From Bradyrhizobium liaoningense (lineage in GTDB: Bacteria > Pseudomonadota > Alphaproteobacteria > Rhizobiales > Xanthobacteraceae), in NCBI RefSeq assembly GCF_018130825.1, contig NZ_JAFCJS010000002.1:1031961-1095960 (forward strand): a stretch of DNA of 64,000 nucleotides, given 5' to 3'. Shown here one piece after another: positions 15,906 through 25,415 of the stretch. The stretch's first letter is position 1. Every line of letters begins with the position of its first letter. Below the pieces are notes generated by a model. That model was not told the origin of the DNA, ran no database searches, and saw only the letters and a list, made by a program, of their open reading frames with translations. A program made the position numbers and the translations under genes.

Positions 15906-17585
15906 CTAGTCCCGCGACAGCCGCGGCGTTGACGGGGTGACGTTCGCCGGCGTGTGAAAGTCGAGGCGCGCGCGGTTCTCCTCGCGCACGCCGCTGTCGT
16001 CGCCGAATTCGACATAGTTCTGCGCGCCCTCGGCCCATTGCGGCCACGGCGTCGCGGGCGTAGCGGGATTTCCCATGCGCGCGAAGGCGACCAGCGTGTC
16101 CATCATGCGCTCGGACAGTGCGCGATCGAACTCGGTCCAGTTGCGCGTGGTGCGGAATTTGTTGAAGGCATCCTGGGTACCGAACCAATAGGGCACGTCC
16201 GAGGTGTGATAGGCGCCGATCTTCTGCGGGCTGTCGAAGAACTCGACGCCGGGCGCGAACGGATGCACGCGCGAGAACATGTACATATAGAACGGTGCCT
16301 TGCCGGTCTTGCTCTGCGCGACCGCCCAGTTGCGCGTTCCGATCTCGACCAGCCCCTCGCGCGCCGCAAGCAGCCCCATGGCTTTCGCATCGCCGTCGGT
16401 CTTCGCGGGATAGAGCGCGAGGAAGCGGTCGGCCTGATCGCCATAGAGTTTTCGCGCAGCAGTGACATAGGCATCCACCGCTCCGGCGGTGCGCAGATCG
16501 TTCGAGCTCTCGTCGCGCGTAAAGCCCGCGACGGTGGCGACGTCGTTCTGCTTGCCGGCGGCAAAAATGTTCGGGACGGTGTCGGGCAAGACATAGCCGT
16601 CGATATCGGGGGTGACGGAGATCGTGCCGGCGCAGCCGAGCTGGCAGTCCTTCTGGATCGCAAGAATCTTGTCAGCCTGGATCAGCCGCATCTCGGCAAG
16701 CGACGATGCGCCGAGCGCCGACTGCACCTCGAGGCCGATCTTCTCAGCGGCCGGAAGCGCCGGGAATTTGAAGCGGTTGTCAAACATGCTCAGGCTCATC
16801 GCGAAGCCGCGATGGAACAGGCCCTTCGCCAGCGGGCTTGCCTCGAGCGCCGACACCGACATGGCGCCGGCCGACTGTCCGGTGATGGTGACGTTATCGG
16901 GGTCGCCGCCGAACTGCGCGATGTTGCGCTTGACCCATTGCAGCGCGGCGACCTGGTCCATCAGCCCGTAATTGCCGGAGGCACGTTGCGGCGATTCCGC
17001 GGTCAGCTCGGGATGGGCGAGATTGCCCAGGATGCCGACACGGTAGTTGAAGCTGACGAAGAGCGTGCCCTTCTTCGCGACGTTCTCGCCGTCATACATC
17101 GCCATGCCGCTGGAGCCGAGCGTGAAGCCGCCGCCATAGATCCAGACCACGACCGGCAATTTTGCGTCCGGTTTCGCATCCGGGCTTGCCCAGACGTTCA
17201 GGTAGAGGCAGTTCTCGCTGGTCGCCTCCTCGCCGAAATAATGATTGAGATTGTGCCGGCGCAGCACCTGGATGCACTCCGGCGCGAGCCGGTCCGCATG
17301 ATAGGTACCCTTCCATGCCTCGACCTTCTGCGGCGCGCGCCAGCGAAGATCGCCGAGCGGCGGCGCGGCAAAGGGGATGCCGAAATAGGCTCTCACGCCC
17401 GACGGCAGCACCTTGCCCGAGACAGCACCGCTGTCGATGCTGACGGGATCACCGGGGACAGGCGTCGCGACGACCTGCGCCGACGCTGGCGAAGCTGCCC
17501 GCATGACGAATGTACCAACGAGCGAGATGACCAAAATAGCCGATCGCCACTGAACGCGCGCAGCGTTCGTGTTCGAGATACTCAT
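15906..17585 (-). CDS. Secreted type-B carboxylesterase
   Basis: A 559-residue alpha/beta hydrolase of the carboxylesterase type-B/para-nitrobenzyl esterase family. The start at 17585 has GGGAGG upstream and gives a signal peptide (hydrophobic ILVISLVGTFVMRAA, cleavage near ASAQ). The nucleophile elbow is GQSAG (TITGQSAGAM). The conserved N-terminal FGIPFAAPPLGDLRWRAP and the Cys pair region ENCLYLNVW are present, and the catalytic His is likely in AYHTSDVP. It overlaps the upstream esterase gene by 4 bases, so the two are cotranslated. A decayed copy of its 3' end lies at 14554-14697. Confidence 0.87.
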   Translation of the reverse strand: MSISNTNAARVQWRSAILVISLVGTFVMRAASPASAQVVATPVPGDPVSIDSGAVSGKVLPSGVRAYFGIPFAAPPLGDLRWRAPQKVEAWKGTYHADRLAPECIQVLRRHNLNHYFGEEATSENCLYLNVWASPDAKPDAKLPVVVWIYGGGFTLGSSGMAMYDGENVAKKGTLFVSFNYRVGILGNLAHPELTAESPQRASGNYGLMDQVAALQWVKRNIAQFGGDPDNVTITGQSAGAMSVSALEASPLAKGLFHRGFAMSLSMFDNRFKFPALPAAEKIGLEVQSALGASSLAEMRLIQADKILAIQKDCQLGCAGTISVTPDIDGYVLPDTVPNIFAAGKQNDVATVAGFTRDESSNDLRTAGAVDAYVTAARKLYGDQADRFLALYPAKTDGDAKAMGLLAAREGLVEIGTRNWAVAQSKTGKAPFYMYMFSRVHPFAPGVEFFDSPQKIGAYHTSDVPYWFGTQDAFNKFRTTRNWTEFDRALSERMMDTLVAFARMGNPATPATPWPQWAEGAQNYVEFGDDSGVREENRARLDFHTPANVTPSTPRLSRD

Positions 17586-19075
17586 CCGGCCTCCCTCATT
17601 TTCTTGTTGTTGTCGCTCGCGCTCAATTCCACCCACAGGCGCGAGCGTACGCCTTCATTGAGTGGCACAATATGGAACGGCTGGCCGAAAATGGCGAGCG
17701 GCTCCTGAGGCAGCTCGAAGCGCGGCCAGGCTTCCGCGACATCGGGCACACCTGATGTGACGAAGCGCAGCAAGCTCGCCTGAAACCGCGCGGCGACGTC
17801 GATATCGGCAGGCGTCATCGGCCCGCCCTTGCGCTTCAGGATCGGACGATCGATGAAGTCGGGCAGATGCGCCCAGAGGCAGGCATTGTCCGCGCCGTGT
17901 GTGGGCCCCTGCGACAGGAACGGCTCCAGCGCCGGGCGATGGTCGAACCGACTCAGCCACACCGCGCCGCCGGCCGCAGCGTGCAGCCGCGCGAGATCGG
18001 CCATCGGGCGGTGCCAGAACGCGTCCGACAGCAGCGCCTCATACGGATCCTCGTCGACGCGCGCCGTGGCGCGGTAATCGGACAGCAGGCGTTCCCAGCC
18101 GGCATCACCGAAGGCGGCGCGCACATTGCGCTCGGTGGTGCGGATCATCGCAGCGGGCGGGGTGCTCTTGAGGAACATCACCATCTCGTCGCGGCAGGAA
18201 CCGAGCCAGAGCGGAATGTCGCGCAAGCTGCCGTCGGCGAAGACGTCGCGGGGCTCGCGCGCAATCACGGTGCCATCGAGCACCGGACCGAACACGGTGC
18301 CCGATTCCGTTTCGTCCGCGAGCCTGCGGCCGACCCGCTCCACCGCCGCGAAGAGCTTTGGCAAGGCCACAGAGGCGATCGCGGCCGGATCGCGCGCCAG
18401 TTCAAGCTCGTCGAGCACGCGACGCGCGACCTCGTCGGCGTGATCGGCGCTCATGATATTTCGCCCGGGCGCGCTGAGCGCGAGCGCGCGGCTGAACTTG
18501 CCCCTCGCCTGCGGCAGGGTTGCGAGCGCGATCACCATGGAGGCGCCGGCCGACTGGCCGGACAGCGTGATGGCGTCCGGATCGCCGCCGAAATTCGCGA
18601 TGTTGGCATGCACCCAGTCGAGCGCAGCGAGCGCGTCCTGGAGCGCGAGGTTGTTCGCCTCGCCCAAGCCATGGCGATGCAGTTGCAGGAAGCCGAGCGG
18701 GCCAAGCCGGTAGTTGATCGTGACGATCACTGCCGGGCCGTGCTTGGCGAGGAAGGCGCCGTCATAATCGGCGCCGCCGCCGGTGACGAAGGCGCCGCCG
18801 TGAATGAAGAACATCACCGGCAGTGGGCGATCCACCCCTGCCGGCGTCCAGACGTTCAGGCTGAGACAGGACTCCTCCGCCTGATCGAGATGACCGGGCT
18901 GCGGCGCATAAGCGCCGTAGTCCGTGCAGCGGCGGGGCTCCGTCCACGCCGGTGGCGGCATTGCCCGGGCAAAGCGCCGCGCGGTTGCGAACGGCACGCC
19001 CTTGAAGGCACGCACGGCCTCCTGCTCGGCCCCAATGACGGGACCGTTCGCGGTCGGGACTGCATTGGTCAGCAT
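17582..19075 (-). CDS. Cytoplasmic type-B carboxylesterase
   Basis: A 497-residue type-B carboxylesterase without a signal peptide (starts MLTNAVPTANGPVIG). The oxyanion/nucleophile regions are FIHGGAFVTGGG and LSGQSAGAS. The acid residue is likely in SCRDEMVMF and the His in THGADNACLW. It lies between the MFS transporter gene and the secreted esterase, all leftward. One esterase outside and one inside with a transporter between suggests stepwise hydrolysis and uptake of an ester substrate. Confidence 0.87.
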   Translation of the reverse strand: MLTNAVPTANGPVIGAEQEAVRAFKGVPFATARRFARAMPPPAWTEPRRCTDYGAYAPQPGHLDQAEESCLSLNVWTPAGVDRPLPVMFFIHGGAFVTGGGADYDGAFLAKHGPAVIVTINYRLGPLGFLQLHRHGLGEANNLALQDALAALDWVHANIANFGGDPDAITLSGQSAGASMVIALATLPQARGKFSRALALSAPGRNIMSADHADEVARRVLDELELARDPAAIASVALPKLFAAVERVGRRLADETESGTVFGPVLDGTVIAREPRDVFADGSLRDIPLWLGSCRDEMVMFLKSTPPAAMIRTTERNVRAAFGDAGWERLLSDYRATARVDEDPYEALLSDAFWHRPMADLARLHAAAGGAVWLSRFDHRPALEPFLSQGPTHGADNACLWAHLPDFIDRPILKRKGGPMTPADIDVAARFQASLLRFVTSGVPDVAEAWPRFELPQEPLAIFGQPFHIVPLNEGVRSRLWVELSASDNNKKMREAG

Positions 19076-19094
19076 GCGATGCCCTGTCCTTCGC

Positions 19095-20432
19095 TCAAGC
19101 GCGCCGCTTGCCGAGATCGGCGATGTCGACGGTGTGGGTTTCGCGCGCGGTCGCAGCAGCGGCTGCCGAGATCACGCAGCAGCAGGCCACGAAGATCGCA
19201 ACGGGAATCCAGCCGTTCGGCCCTTCTCCGACCAGGCTCGCGCTCACCAGCGGTGTGAAGCCGGCGGCGAGGAAGCCGAGCTGGGTGCCGATCGCGGTGC
19301 CGGAATAGCGCACGCGTGCCTCGAACATCTCCGCGTAGAACGACGGCCAGATCGCGTTCGGCGCAGAATAGACGATGTACAGGCCCATCGCGGCCGCAAA
19401 GATCGCGGGCGTGCTGCCCGACGTCACCAGCATGAAATAAGGGAATAGCAGCACGGCGCAGCCGAGCACGCCGCCGATGAACACCGGCTTGCGGCCGATC
19501 TTGTCGGCAAGCAAGGCCCACAGCGGCTGCGCGACCAGCGCTGTGACATTGCCGAGCACGCCGGCCCACAGCATGGTCGAACGCGCGACGCCGAATTTGC
19601 TCGTGACATAGCCGAGAGCGAACACGGCCGTCACGGTGCTCACGGTCGCGATCAGCGCGCAGACGATCACGCGCAGCACGTCCGGCCAGTAGTCGCGCAG
19701 CAGCGTGACGACGGGGAAGCGCGCCACTTGCGCCTTGTCCTTGATGTCTTCGAACACAGGCGTTTCCGGCATGGTCCGCCGCACCAGATAGGCAACCAGC
19801 AGCACCAGCGCGGAGAGCAGGAACGGAATGCGCCAGCCCCAGCTCAGGAGCTGCTCTTCCGGCAGGCTCGACACCGGAATGAACACCAGCGTCGCCAGGA
19901 TCGCGCCGGCCTGGGTGCCGCTCAGCGTCCAGCTCGTGAAGAAGGCGCGGTTGGAGTTGGCGGAATGCTCGAGGGTCAGCGAGTTCGCCCCGCTCTGCTC
20001 GCCGGCCGCCGACAGGCCCTGCAATAGGCGCAGCAGCGTCAGGATGACAGGCGCGGCATTGCCGATCGTCTTGGCATCCGGCAGCAGGCCGATCGCGAGC
20101 GTTGAGCAGCCCATCAGGACCAGCGTGAACAGCAGCACCGTCTTGCGGCCGATCCGGTCGCCGAAATGGCCGAGGATGACGGCGCCGACGGGCCGCGCGA
20201 TGTAGCCGATGCCGAAGCTCAGAAGCGCAAGCAGCGTTGCCGTGCCGGGATCAACATTGGCGAAGAATACTTTCGGGAAGATCAGCGCCGCCGCGGTGCC
20301 GTAGATGAAGAAGTCGTAGTATTCGAGCATGCTGCCGACGAAGCTGACGAGCGCGGCGCGCTTGGGCAGCTTGTTTGGCGCGGCGTCCGCGCCGGATGAT
20401 GCGTGCAGCGATGCGGTTGACGTCAAAGTCAT
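19095..20432 (-). CDS. MFS transporter, metabolite:H+ symporter (MHS) type
   Basis: A 445-residue, 12-helix transporter. The opening SFVGSMLEYYDFFIYGTAAAL and the loop GHFGDRIGRKTVLL are typical of the MHS group (shikimate, citrate, alpha-ketoglutarate symporters). The start at 20432 has GGGGAGGA 7 bases upstream, better than the ATG five codons earlier. It begins the leftward operon with the two esterases and is divergent from TetR. It probably imports the acid or ester handled by the esterases. Confidence 0.9.
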   Translation of the reverse strand: MTLTSTASLHASSGADAAPNKLPKRAALVSFVGSMLEYYDFFIYGTAAALIFPKVFFANVDPGTATLLALLSFGIGYIARPVGAVILGHFGDRIGRKTVLLFTLVLMGCSTLAIGLLPDAKTIGNAAPVILTLLRLLQGLSAAGEQSGANSLTLEHSANSNRAFFTSWTLSGTQAGAILATLVFIPVSSLPEEQLLSWGWRIPFLLSALVLLVAYLVRRTMPETPVFEDIKDKAQVARFPVVTLLRDYWPDVLRVIVCALIATVSTVTAVFALGYVTSKFGVARSTMLWAGVLGNVTALVAQPLWALLADKIGRKPVFIGGVLGCAVLLFPYFMLVTSGSTPAIFAAAMGLYIVYSAPNAIWPSFYAEMFEARVRYSGTAIGTQLGFLAAGFTPLVSASLVGEGPNGWIPVAIFVACCCVISAAAAATARETHTVDIADLGKRRA

Positions 20433-20529
20433 GAAAGTCCTCCCCATGTGTCCGGTGCGGTTCGCGCCAGGCCGATCGCCTCGCGCGCGCTCTTGTTGTT
20501 CTTGTTGCCGCAGCTTTGGTTTGGATCGA

Positions 20530-20565
20530 TAATGTACGAACTAGTACGTTTATGCAATACGCATT
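20530..20565. promoter_or_regulatory. Possible TetR operator in divergent promoter region
   Basis: Between the MFS and TetR genes lies GTACGAACTAGTACG (20534-20548), with GTAC and ACTAGT symmetry, followed by ATGC-n5-GCAT (20552-20564). The short dyads sit in the middle of the 207-bp gap, where autoregulatory TetR sites usually are. The assignment is by position and symmetry only. Confidence 0.4.
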
Positions 20566-20639
20566 GGATCGCCGCCCAAAGAGGCGAAATTTGCCTTCAC
20601 CTTCAAGGCGATCCATGGAAACTGGCGGGAGAAACAGCA

Positions 20640-21290
20640 ATGCTCGAGCGCATGCCGCCCCCATCGAAGCGCACCAACGACCCCGAGCGCACCAAGCGCG
20701 ACATCCTCGAAGTGGCGATGGCCGAATTCGCCTCGGAGGGCTATTCCGGCGCCCGCGTCGACGCGATTGCGGCGCGCACGCGCACGTCGAAGCGGATGAT
20801 CTATTACTATTTCAGCGGCAAGGAGCAGCTCTACCTCGCGGTGCTGGAGGAGGCCTATCGCAGCATCCGCGCCCTGGAGGATCAGCTCGACATCGAAAGC
20901 TGCGACGCACGCGAGGGCCTGCGCCGCCTGATCGAGGCGACCTTCGACCATGACGAGCGCAACCCCAACTTCATCCGTCTCGTCTCGATCGAGAACATCC
21001 ACCACGGCAAGCATCTGAAGCAGAATTTGCAGCTGCGCCAGCTCAACGCCAGCGTGATCGCCACCCTCGACGGCATCCTCAAGCGCGGCCGCACCGAAGG
21101 CGTCTTCCGCGACGACGTCGACGCCATCGACCTGCACCTCGCCATCTCCTCCTACTGCTTCTTCCGCGTCGCCAACCGCCACACGTTCGGCGCGCTGTTC
21201 GACCGCGACCTCAGCGAGCCGAAGGTATTGGCGAAGAGCCGGGCACAGATCGTGGAGATGATCTTGGCGTGGCTGGGGGCGAAGGCTTAG
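20640..21290 (+). CDS. TetR-family transcriptional regulator
   Basis: A 216-residue repressor. The HTH is clear (KRDILEVAMAEFASEGYSG, then RTSKRMIYYYFSGKEQLYL), and the C-terminal domain resembles TetR_C of the YcdC/RutR type. The start at 20640 (MLERMPPPSKRTN) follows a GGGAGA ribosome site. Longer in-frame openings extend into the control region and carry an unrelated hydrophobic leader, so they are rejected. It is divergent from the MFS-esterase operon, which it probably represses. Confidence 0.88.
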   Translation: MLERMPPPSKRTNDPERTKRDILEVAMAEFASEGYSGARVDAIAARTRTSKRMIYYYFSGKEQLYLAVLEEAYRSIRALEDQLDIESCDAREGLRRLIEATFDHDERNPNFIRLVSIENIHHGKHLKQNLQLRQLNASVIATLDGILKRGRTEGVFRDDVDAIDLHLAISSYCFFRVANRHTFGALFDRDLSEPKVLAKSRAQIVEMILAWLGAKA

Positions 21291-21305
21291 CAGCCACCAC
21301 ATATT

Positions 21306-21357
21306 CGATGTCGTCCCGGCCTAGTGCGCAATTGCGCACTAGGCCGGGACGACATCG
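21306..21357. repeat. Perfect 52-bp palindrome (family B repeat)
   Basis: The two 26-base arms are exact reverse complements with no loop. The left arm begins CGATGTCGTCCCGGCCTAG and the centre is GCGCAATTGCGC. It lies between the rightward TetR gene and a leftward permease gene, where it could end both transcripts. Its ends resemble the GTCGTCC ends of family A. Confidence 0.85.
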
Positions 21358-21362
21358 GGGGC

Positions 21363-22145
21363 TCACCCCTTCTTCTGCCGCGTGCTCGCCAGCAGCACCA
21401 GCATGAAGGACGCCGCCGTCATCAGCGTCGAGATCGCGGCGATGGTCGGGTCGATCTCGTCGCGGAGCGCGGTGAACATCCGCTTGGTCAGCGGCTGATA
21501 CTGGCCACCGGAGATGAACAGCGCGACGATGGTCTCGTCCATCGCCGAGATGAAGGCGAAGATGCCGCCCGCCACCACACTCGACTTGATCTGCGGCAGC
21601 GTCACCGCGAAGAAGCTGCGCAGGCGGTTCATGCCGAGGCTGCGCGCCACCATCTCCTGCGCGGGGTCGAAGCTCTGCAGGCCCGCGAGCACGGAGATGA
21701 CGACATAGGGCAGGCCCAGCATCACGTTGGCCAGTACGAGGCCGGGCATGGTCGCGACCAGGCCGACCTTGGCATAGACGAAGAAGATGCCGACGGCGGT
21801 GATGATGATCGGCACCACCAGCGGCAGCAGCAGCGCCATGTGGATCAGCCGCATGATCCGCAGCTTCGACTGGCTGATGGCATAGGCGGCGGCCACCCCG
21901 AACGGGGTCGCGATCACGACGGTCAGCAGCGCGACCGTCAGCGTCACCCGCGTCGCCTGCATCCAGGCGGGGTTTGAGAAATATTGCTGGTACCAGCGCA
22001 GCGAGAAGGACGGCGGCGGGAAGGTCAGGAAGCGCGCGCTGGAGAACGAGATCGGCGCGATGATCAGGACGGGGATGATCAGATAGACCAGCACCAGCGC
22101 GCTGATCACGTAGAGGGCAATCCGTGCGGGCGAGGCGCGCATCAT
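21363..22145 (-). CDS. ABC transporter permease, PotC type
   Basis: A 260-residue inner-membrane permease of the spermidine/putrescine (PotC/YdcV) type with about six helices. The EAA motif is readable at MVARSLGMNRLRSFFAVTLP. The start at 22145 overlaps the upstream permease stop as ATGA. A second ATG follows directly. A longer upstream opening reads through that gene in another frame and is rejected. It is the last gene of the polyamine-type importer operon. Confidence 0.9.
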   Translation of the reverse strand: MMRASPARIALYVISALVLVYLIIPVLIIAPISFSSARFLTFPPPSFSLRWYQQYFSNPAWMQATRVTLTVALLTVVIATPFGVAAAYAISQSKLRIMRLIHMALLLPLVVPIIITAVGIFFVYAKVGLVATMPGLVLANVMLGLPYVVISVLAGLQSFDPAQEMVARSLGMNRLRSFFAVTLPQIKSSVVAGGIFAFISAMDETIVALFISGGQYQPLTKRMFTALRDEIDPTIAAISTLMTAASFMLVLLASTRQKKG

Positions 22146-23011
22146 TTCTGCCCCAGCACGCGATCGAGCGAGATGAAGCGGCTGACGACGAAGAAGATCG
22201 CGAGCACGCTCAGGAGCAGCACCACGGCAACCGCGCTCGCAGCCCCAAACTGGTTGTAGAGCTCGACGTTGCGGCTCACCAGCATCGACACCATCACGGT
22301 GCGGCCGCCGCCGAGCAGCTCCGGCGTGATGTAGAAGCCGAGGCACAGCACGAACACCATGGTGCAGCCGGCGAGCACACCCGGCAGCGACAACGGCAGG
22401 AACACGCGCATGAAGGTCAGGGACGGGCTCGCACCCAGGCTGGCGCCGGCCTGCATGAGATCATTCGGGATCTTCTGCATGGTGGCGTAGAGCGGCAGCA
22501 CCATGAACGGCAGCAGGATGTGCACGGTGGCGACAACCGTGCCGAAGGTGTTGTGGACCAGCGCGAGCGGCTCCGAGATCACATCGAGATAGCGCAGGAA
22601 CTGGTTGATCACGCCGGTGCGCTGGAGCAGCGCCAGCCAGGCATAGGCGCGCACCAGCACGCTGGTCCAGAACGGCAGCACGACCAGCGACAGGATCAGG
22701 ATGCTCCACCCCTTCGGCACCGAATTGGCGAGATAGGCCACGGGATAGCCGAGCAGCAGCGCGATCACCGTGACCGCGAGGCTGATCTCGAAGGTCAGCG
22801 CAAAGCTGCGCCAGTAGACGTCTTCGGTGAAGACGCGGCGATAGTTCTCCAGCGTGAAGCCGTCATGATAGATCGACTGCCAGGCGAGCCAGCCGACCGG
22901 CAGCACGATCAGGGCCAGGATCACCAGCAGCGCCGGCGACACCAATGCCAGCATCAGGCCGTGCTCGCGGCGCTGATGCTTATGGGAGGGATCTGGCACG
23001 GATGTCGTCAA
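22142..23011 (-). CDS. ABC transporter permease, PotB type
   Basis: A 289-residue permease with about six transmembrane segments and the EAA loop LMQAGASLGASPSLTFMRVF. It begins with a short polar N-terminus (MTTSVPDPSHKHQRREHG) before the first helix. It is coupled to PotC downstream by a 4-base overlap and lies 13 bases after the binding-protein gene. It forms the membrane channel with the PotC-type subunit. Confidence 0.9.
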   Translation of the reverse strand: MTTSVPDPSHKHQRREHGLMLALVSPALLVILALIVLPVGWLAWQSIYHDGFTLENYRRVFTEDVYWRSFALTFEISLAVTVIALLLGYPVAYLANSVPKGWSILILSLVVLPFWTSVLVRAYAWLALLQRTGVINQFLRYLDVISEPLALVHNTFGTVVATVHILLPFMVLPLYATMQKIPNDLMQAGASLGASPSLTFMRVFLPLSLPGVLAGCTMVFVLCLGFYITPELLGGGRTVMVSMLVSRNVELYNQFGAASAVAVVLLLSVLAIFFVVSRFISLDRVLGQK

Positions 23012-23024
23012 CGCTCGCCTCGCC

Positions 23025-24071
23025 TTACTTCTGCATGAAGGACGCCCAGCGCTTCTCGGCGGCCTCTCCGGCCGGCGAGGACCACCAGGCGTAGGACATC
23101 AGGGCTTGCTTGGCCGCGTTGGCCGGCTCGCTCGGCAATTGCGCGGCGCGCTCGGGCTTGATCACGCCCGTCTCGAACGCCTTGGGATTGCCCGGACCGT
23201 AATCGATGTGCAGCGGCAGATTGGCCTGGTGCACGGGATCGACGGCCTCGTTGAGGAATTTCACGGCCGTCTCGAGGTTCGGCGCGCCCTTGAGGATGCA
23301 GAGCGAGGTGCTCTGCAGGATGCCCTGGTTGTAGGTGAAGGCGACCTTGGCGCCTTCCTTGGCGACCGCGCTGACGCGGCCGTTCCAGGCCATCTCCATG
23401 TCGACCTCGCCGTCATTGAGCAGCTGCGCCGACTGCGCGCCCGAGGTCCACCACACCGTGATGTGCGGCTTGATCTCTTCCAGCTTCTTGAAGGCGCGGT
23501 CGACGTCGAGCGGGTAGAGCTTGTCGGGCGCGACGCCGTCGGCCATCAGCGCGGCCTCGAGCGTCGCGAACGGGTGGTTGCGCAGCGCGCGGCGGCCGGG
23601 GAATTTCTTGACGTCCCAGAAATCGGCCCAGCTGTTCGGCGCGTCCTTCGGGAAGGTCTTCTGGCTGTAGGACAGCACGCTGGAATAGAACTCGTAGGAC
23701 ACCGAATAGGGACTGCGATACGCCTCCGGCATCGCCGCGCCGTTTGGAATCTTCGAGAAGTCGAGCTTCTCGATCAGCCCCTGCTCGCCGCCGCGCAGGC
23801 AATTGCCGGTCGGGGTATCGACGACATCCCAGATCGGCTTGCCGCTGCCGACCTGGGTCTTGATCGCCGGCCAGGCGTCGGGAATGGAGTCCTGGTTGAT
23901 GGTGATGCCGAGCTTCTTGGCAGACGGATCGAGGATCGCCACCGTCTGCGCCTGCTGATAGGCGCCGCCCTGCGAGACGAAGGTGATCTGCTCGGCGGCA
24001 TCAGCCGCACTGGTCAATCCGATTGCGCCCAGCAGCGCGCAGCCCAATCCAAAGCTCTGTTTCATCGTCAT
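23025..24071 (-). CDS. ABC transporter substrate-binding protein, PotD/spermidine-type
   Basis: A 348-residue periplasmic protein of the SBP_bac_6/8 family. The signal peptide (FGLGCALLGAIGLTSAADAA) is followed by EQITFVSQGGAYQ, the usual first strand. The start at 24071 is chosen because GGAGGAGG lies about 6 bases upstream. An ATG two codons on is also possible. Its neighbours are a flavoprotein of the amine-oxidase kind and two permeases, so the ligand may be a polyamine or a related amine or amino acid. Confidence 0.87.
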   Translation of the reverse strand: MTMKQSFGLGCALLGAIGLTSAADAAEQITFVSQGGAYQQAQTVAILDPSAKKLGITINQDSIPDAWPAIKTQVGSGKPIWDVVDTPTGNCLRGGEQGLIEKLDFSKIPNGAAMPEAYRSPYSVSYEFYSSVLSYSQKTFPKDAPNSWADFWDVKKFPGRRALRNHPFATLEAALMADGVAPDKLYPLDVDRAFKKLEEIKPHITVWWTSGAQSAQLLNDGEVDMEMAWNGRVSAVAKEGAKVAFTYNQGILQSTSLCILKGAPNLETAVKFLNEAVDPVHQANLPLHIDYGPGNPKAFETGVIKPERAAQLPSEPANAAKQALMSYAWWSSPAGEAAEKRWASFMQK

Positions 24072-24092
24072 CCTCACCTCCTCCAAATGATC

Positions 24093-25400
24093 TCACTGAC
24101 CGATCGCATCGAGAAACTGGTACCAGCCGGCGACCATGCGCACGGCGGGCTCGCGCAGCGGATAGAACGGTATAGCTTTCATGCGCCGCGCATCGAGCAG
24201 GCCGACGTCGGGCGTCTCGCCGCGCACGAAGGCGGCGAGATAGCGGCCCATCAGGCTCGACATCGCAACGCCGGCGCCGTTGTAGCCGACCGAGAACAGC
24301 GTGCGATCGTCGAGCCGGCCGATATGCGGCACCGAATCCAGCGTCATCGCGACGAGGCCCGACCATTTGTAGGCGAGCTTGATATCGGCAAGATCGGGGA
24401 AGATGCCGACCATCGCCTTGCGCAAGGCATCGAACGCGGCTTGCGAATCCTGCTTGCCGAAGGCGCCGCGGCCGCCGAAGATCACGCGGTTGTCGACCAT
24501 GCGGAACCAGCGCATCATGCGCTTGGTCTCGGTGTAGGTGCGCCCCGTCGGCATCAGCCGCCCTGCGAGATTGCCGGGGAGGCGCTCGGTTGCGACCATG
24601 GCGCTGCGGAACGGGATCAGCGTGCGCTGCAGATGCGCCGTCGCGCCGGTCAGATCGGAATAGCTGTTGGTGGCGATGATCGCCTGTTTCGCGCGCACTG
24701 CGCCTTGCGGAGTCTCCGCGATGATGCCGCCGTTCTCGCGCCGGAGCTTGATGACCGGCGACTGCTGGAAGATGGGCACGCCGCGGCGCGCCACGCCGTC
24801 GGCGAGGCCACGCAGATAATTCAGCGGATGGATGCCGCCCGAGCCGGGATTGAGCACGCCGCCCACAAAAATATCGGAGCCGGTCTCCTCGCGCACGCCG
24901 TTCTTGTCGAGGATGCGAACCGCGGCCGAGCCCATCTCGCGCGTCATCCAGTTGGCTTCGTCGATCGCGGCCTTCAGCGTGGTCTCGTTGTGGGCGGCCT
25001 TGACCTGCCCGGTGCGCGTGAGGTTCGCGCTGGTGATACCGAACTCGGAGACGAGCTCCTCGACCATGTCGGTCGATTCATGCGCGATCTCGTACATGCG
25101 CCGCGCCATGGCGCGGCCATGTGCGGCGTCGATCTCGCGGAACGAGAGGCGGAATTTTGCGGTGATCACCCCGCCATTGCGCCCGCTCGCGCCCCAGCCG
25201 GGACGGTTGGCCTCGAGCACGACGGGGCTCAGCCCGCTCTTGGCAATGTGGTGCGCGGCGGAGAGGCCTGTATAGCCGGCGCCGATGATCACCACATCGG
25301 CCTGTCGCTCGCCCGACAGCACGGGATAGTCGCGCGCCGGCTCCGCCGTGGCTTCCCACAGCGAATTGACCGATGGCAGCGCGCTCCAGTCCCGTGTCAT
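24093..25400 (-). CDS. FAD-dependent oxidoreductase, PuuB/OrdL-like
   Basis: A 435-residue DAO-family flavoprotein. The FAD motif is VVIIGAGYTGLSAAHH, and GRNGGVITAKFRLSF and the C-terminal GYNGAGVAMSSLMG are typical of gamma-glutamylputrescine oxidase-like enzymes. The position between a PotD-like binding protein and a HAD hydrolase in one operon suggests it oxidises the imported amine. The amine is not determined by sequence. Confidence 0.85.
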   Translation of the reverse strand: MTRDWSALPSVNSLWEATAEPARDYPVLSGERQADVVIIGAGYTGLSAAHHIAKSGLSPVVLEANRPGWGASGRNGGVITAKFRLSFREIDAAHGRAMARRMYEIAHESTDMVEELVSEFGITSANLTRTGQVKAAHNETTLKAAIDEANWMTREMGSAAVRILDKNGVREETGSDIFVGGVLNPGSGGIHPLNYLRGLADGVARRGVPIFQQSPVIKLRRENGGIIAETPQGAVRAKQAIIATNSYSDLTGATAHLQRTLIPFRSAMVATERLPGNLAGRLMPTGRTYTETKRMMRWFRMVDNRVIFGGRGAFGKQDSQAAFDALRKAMVGIFPDLADIKLAYKWSGLVAMTLDSVPHIGRLDDRTLFSVGYNGAGVAMSSLMGRYLAAFVRGETPDVGLLDARRMKAIPFYPLREPAVRMVAGWYQFLDAIGQ

Positions 25401-25415
25401 GCCACAGCTCTCCGT

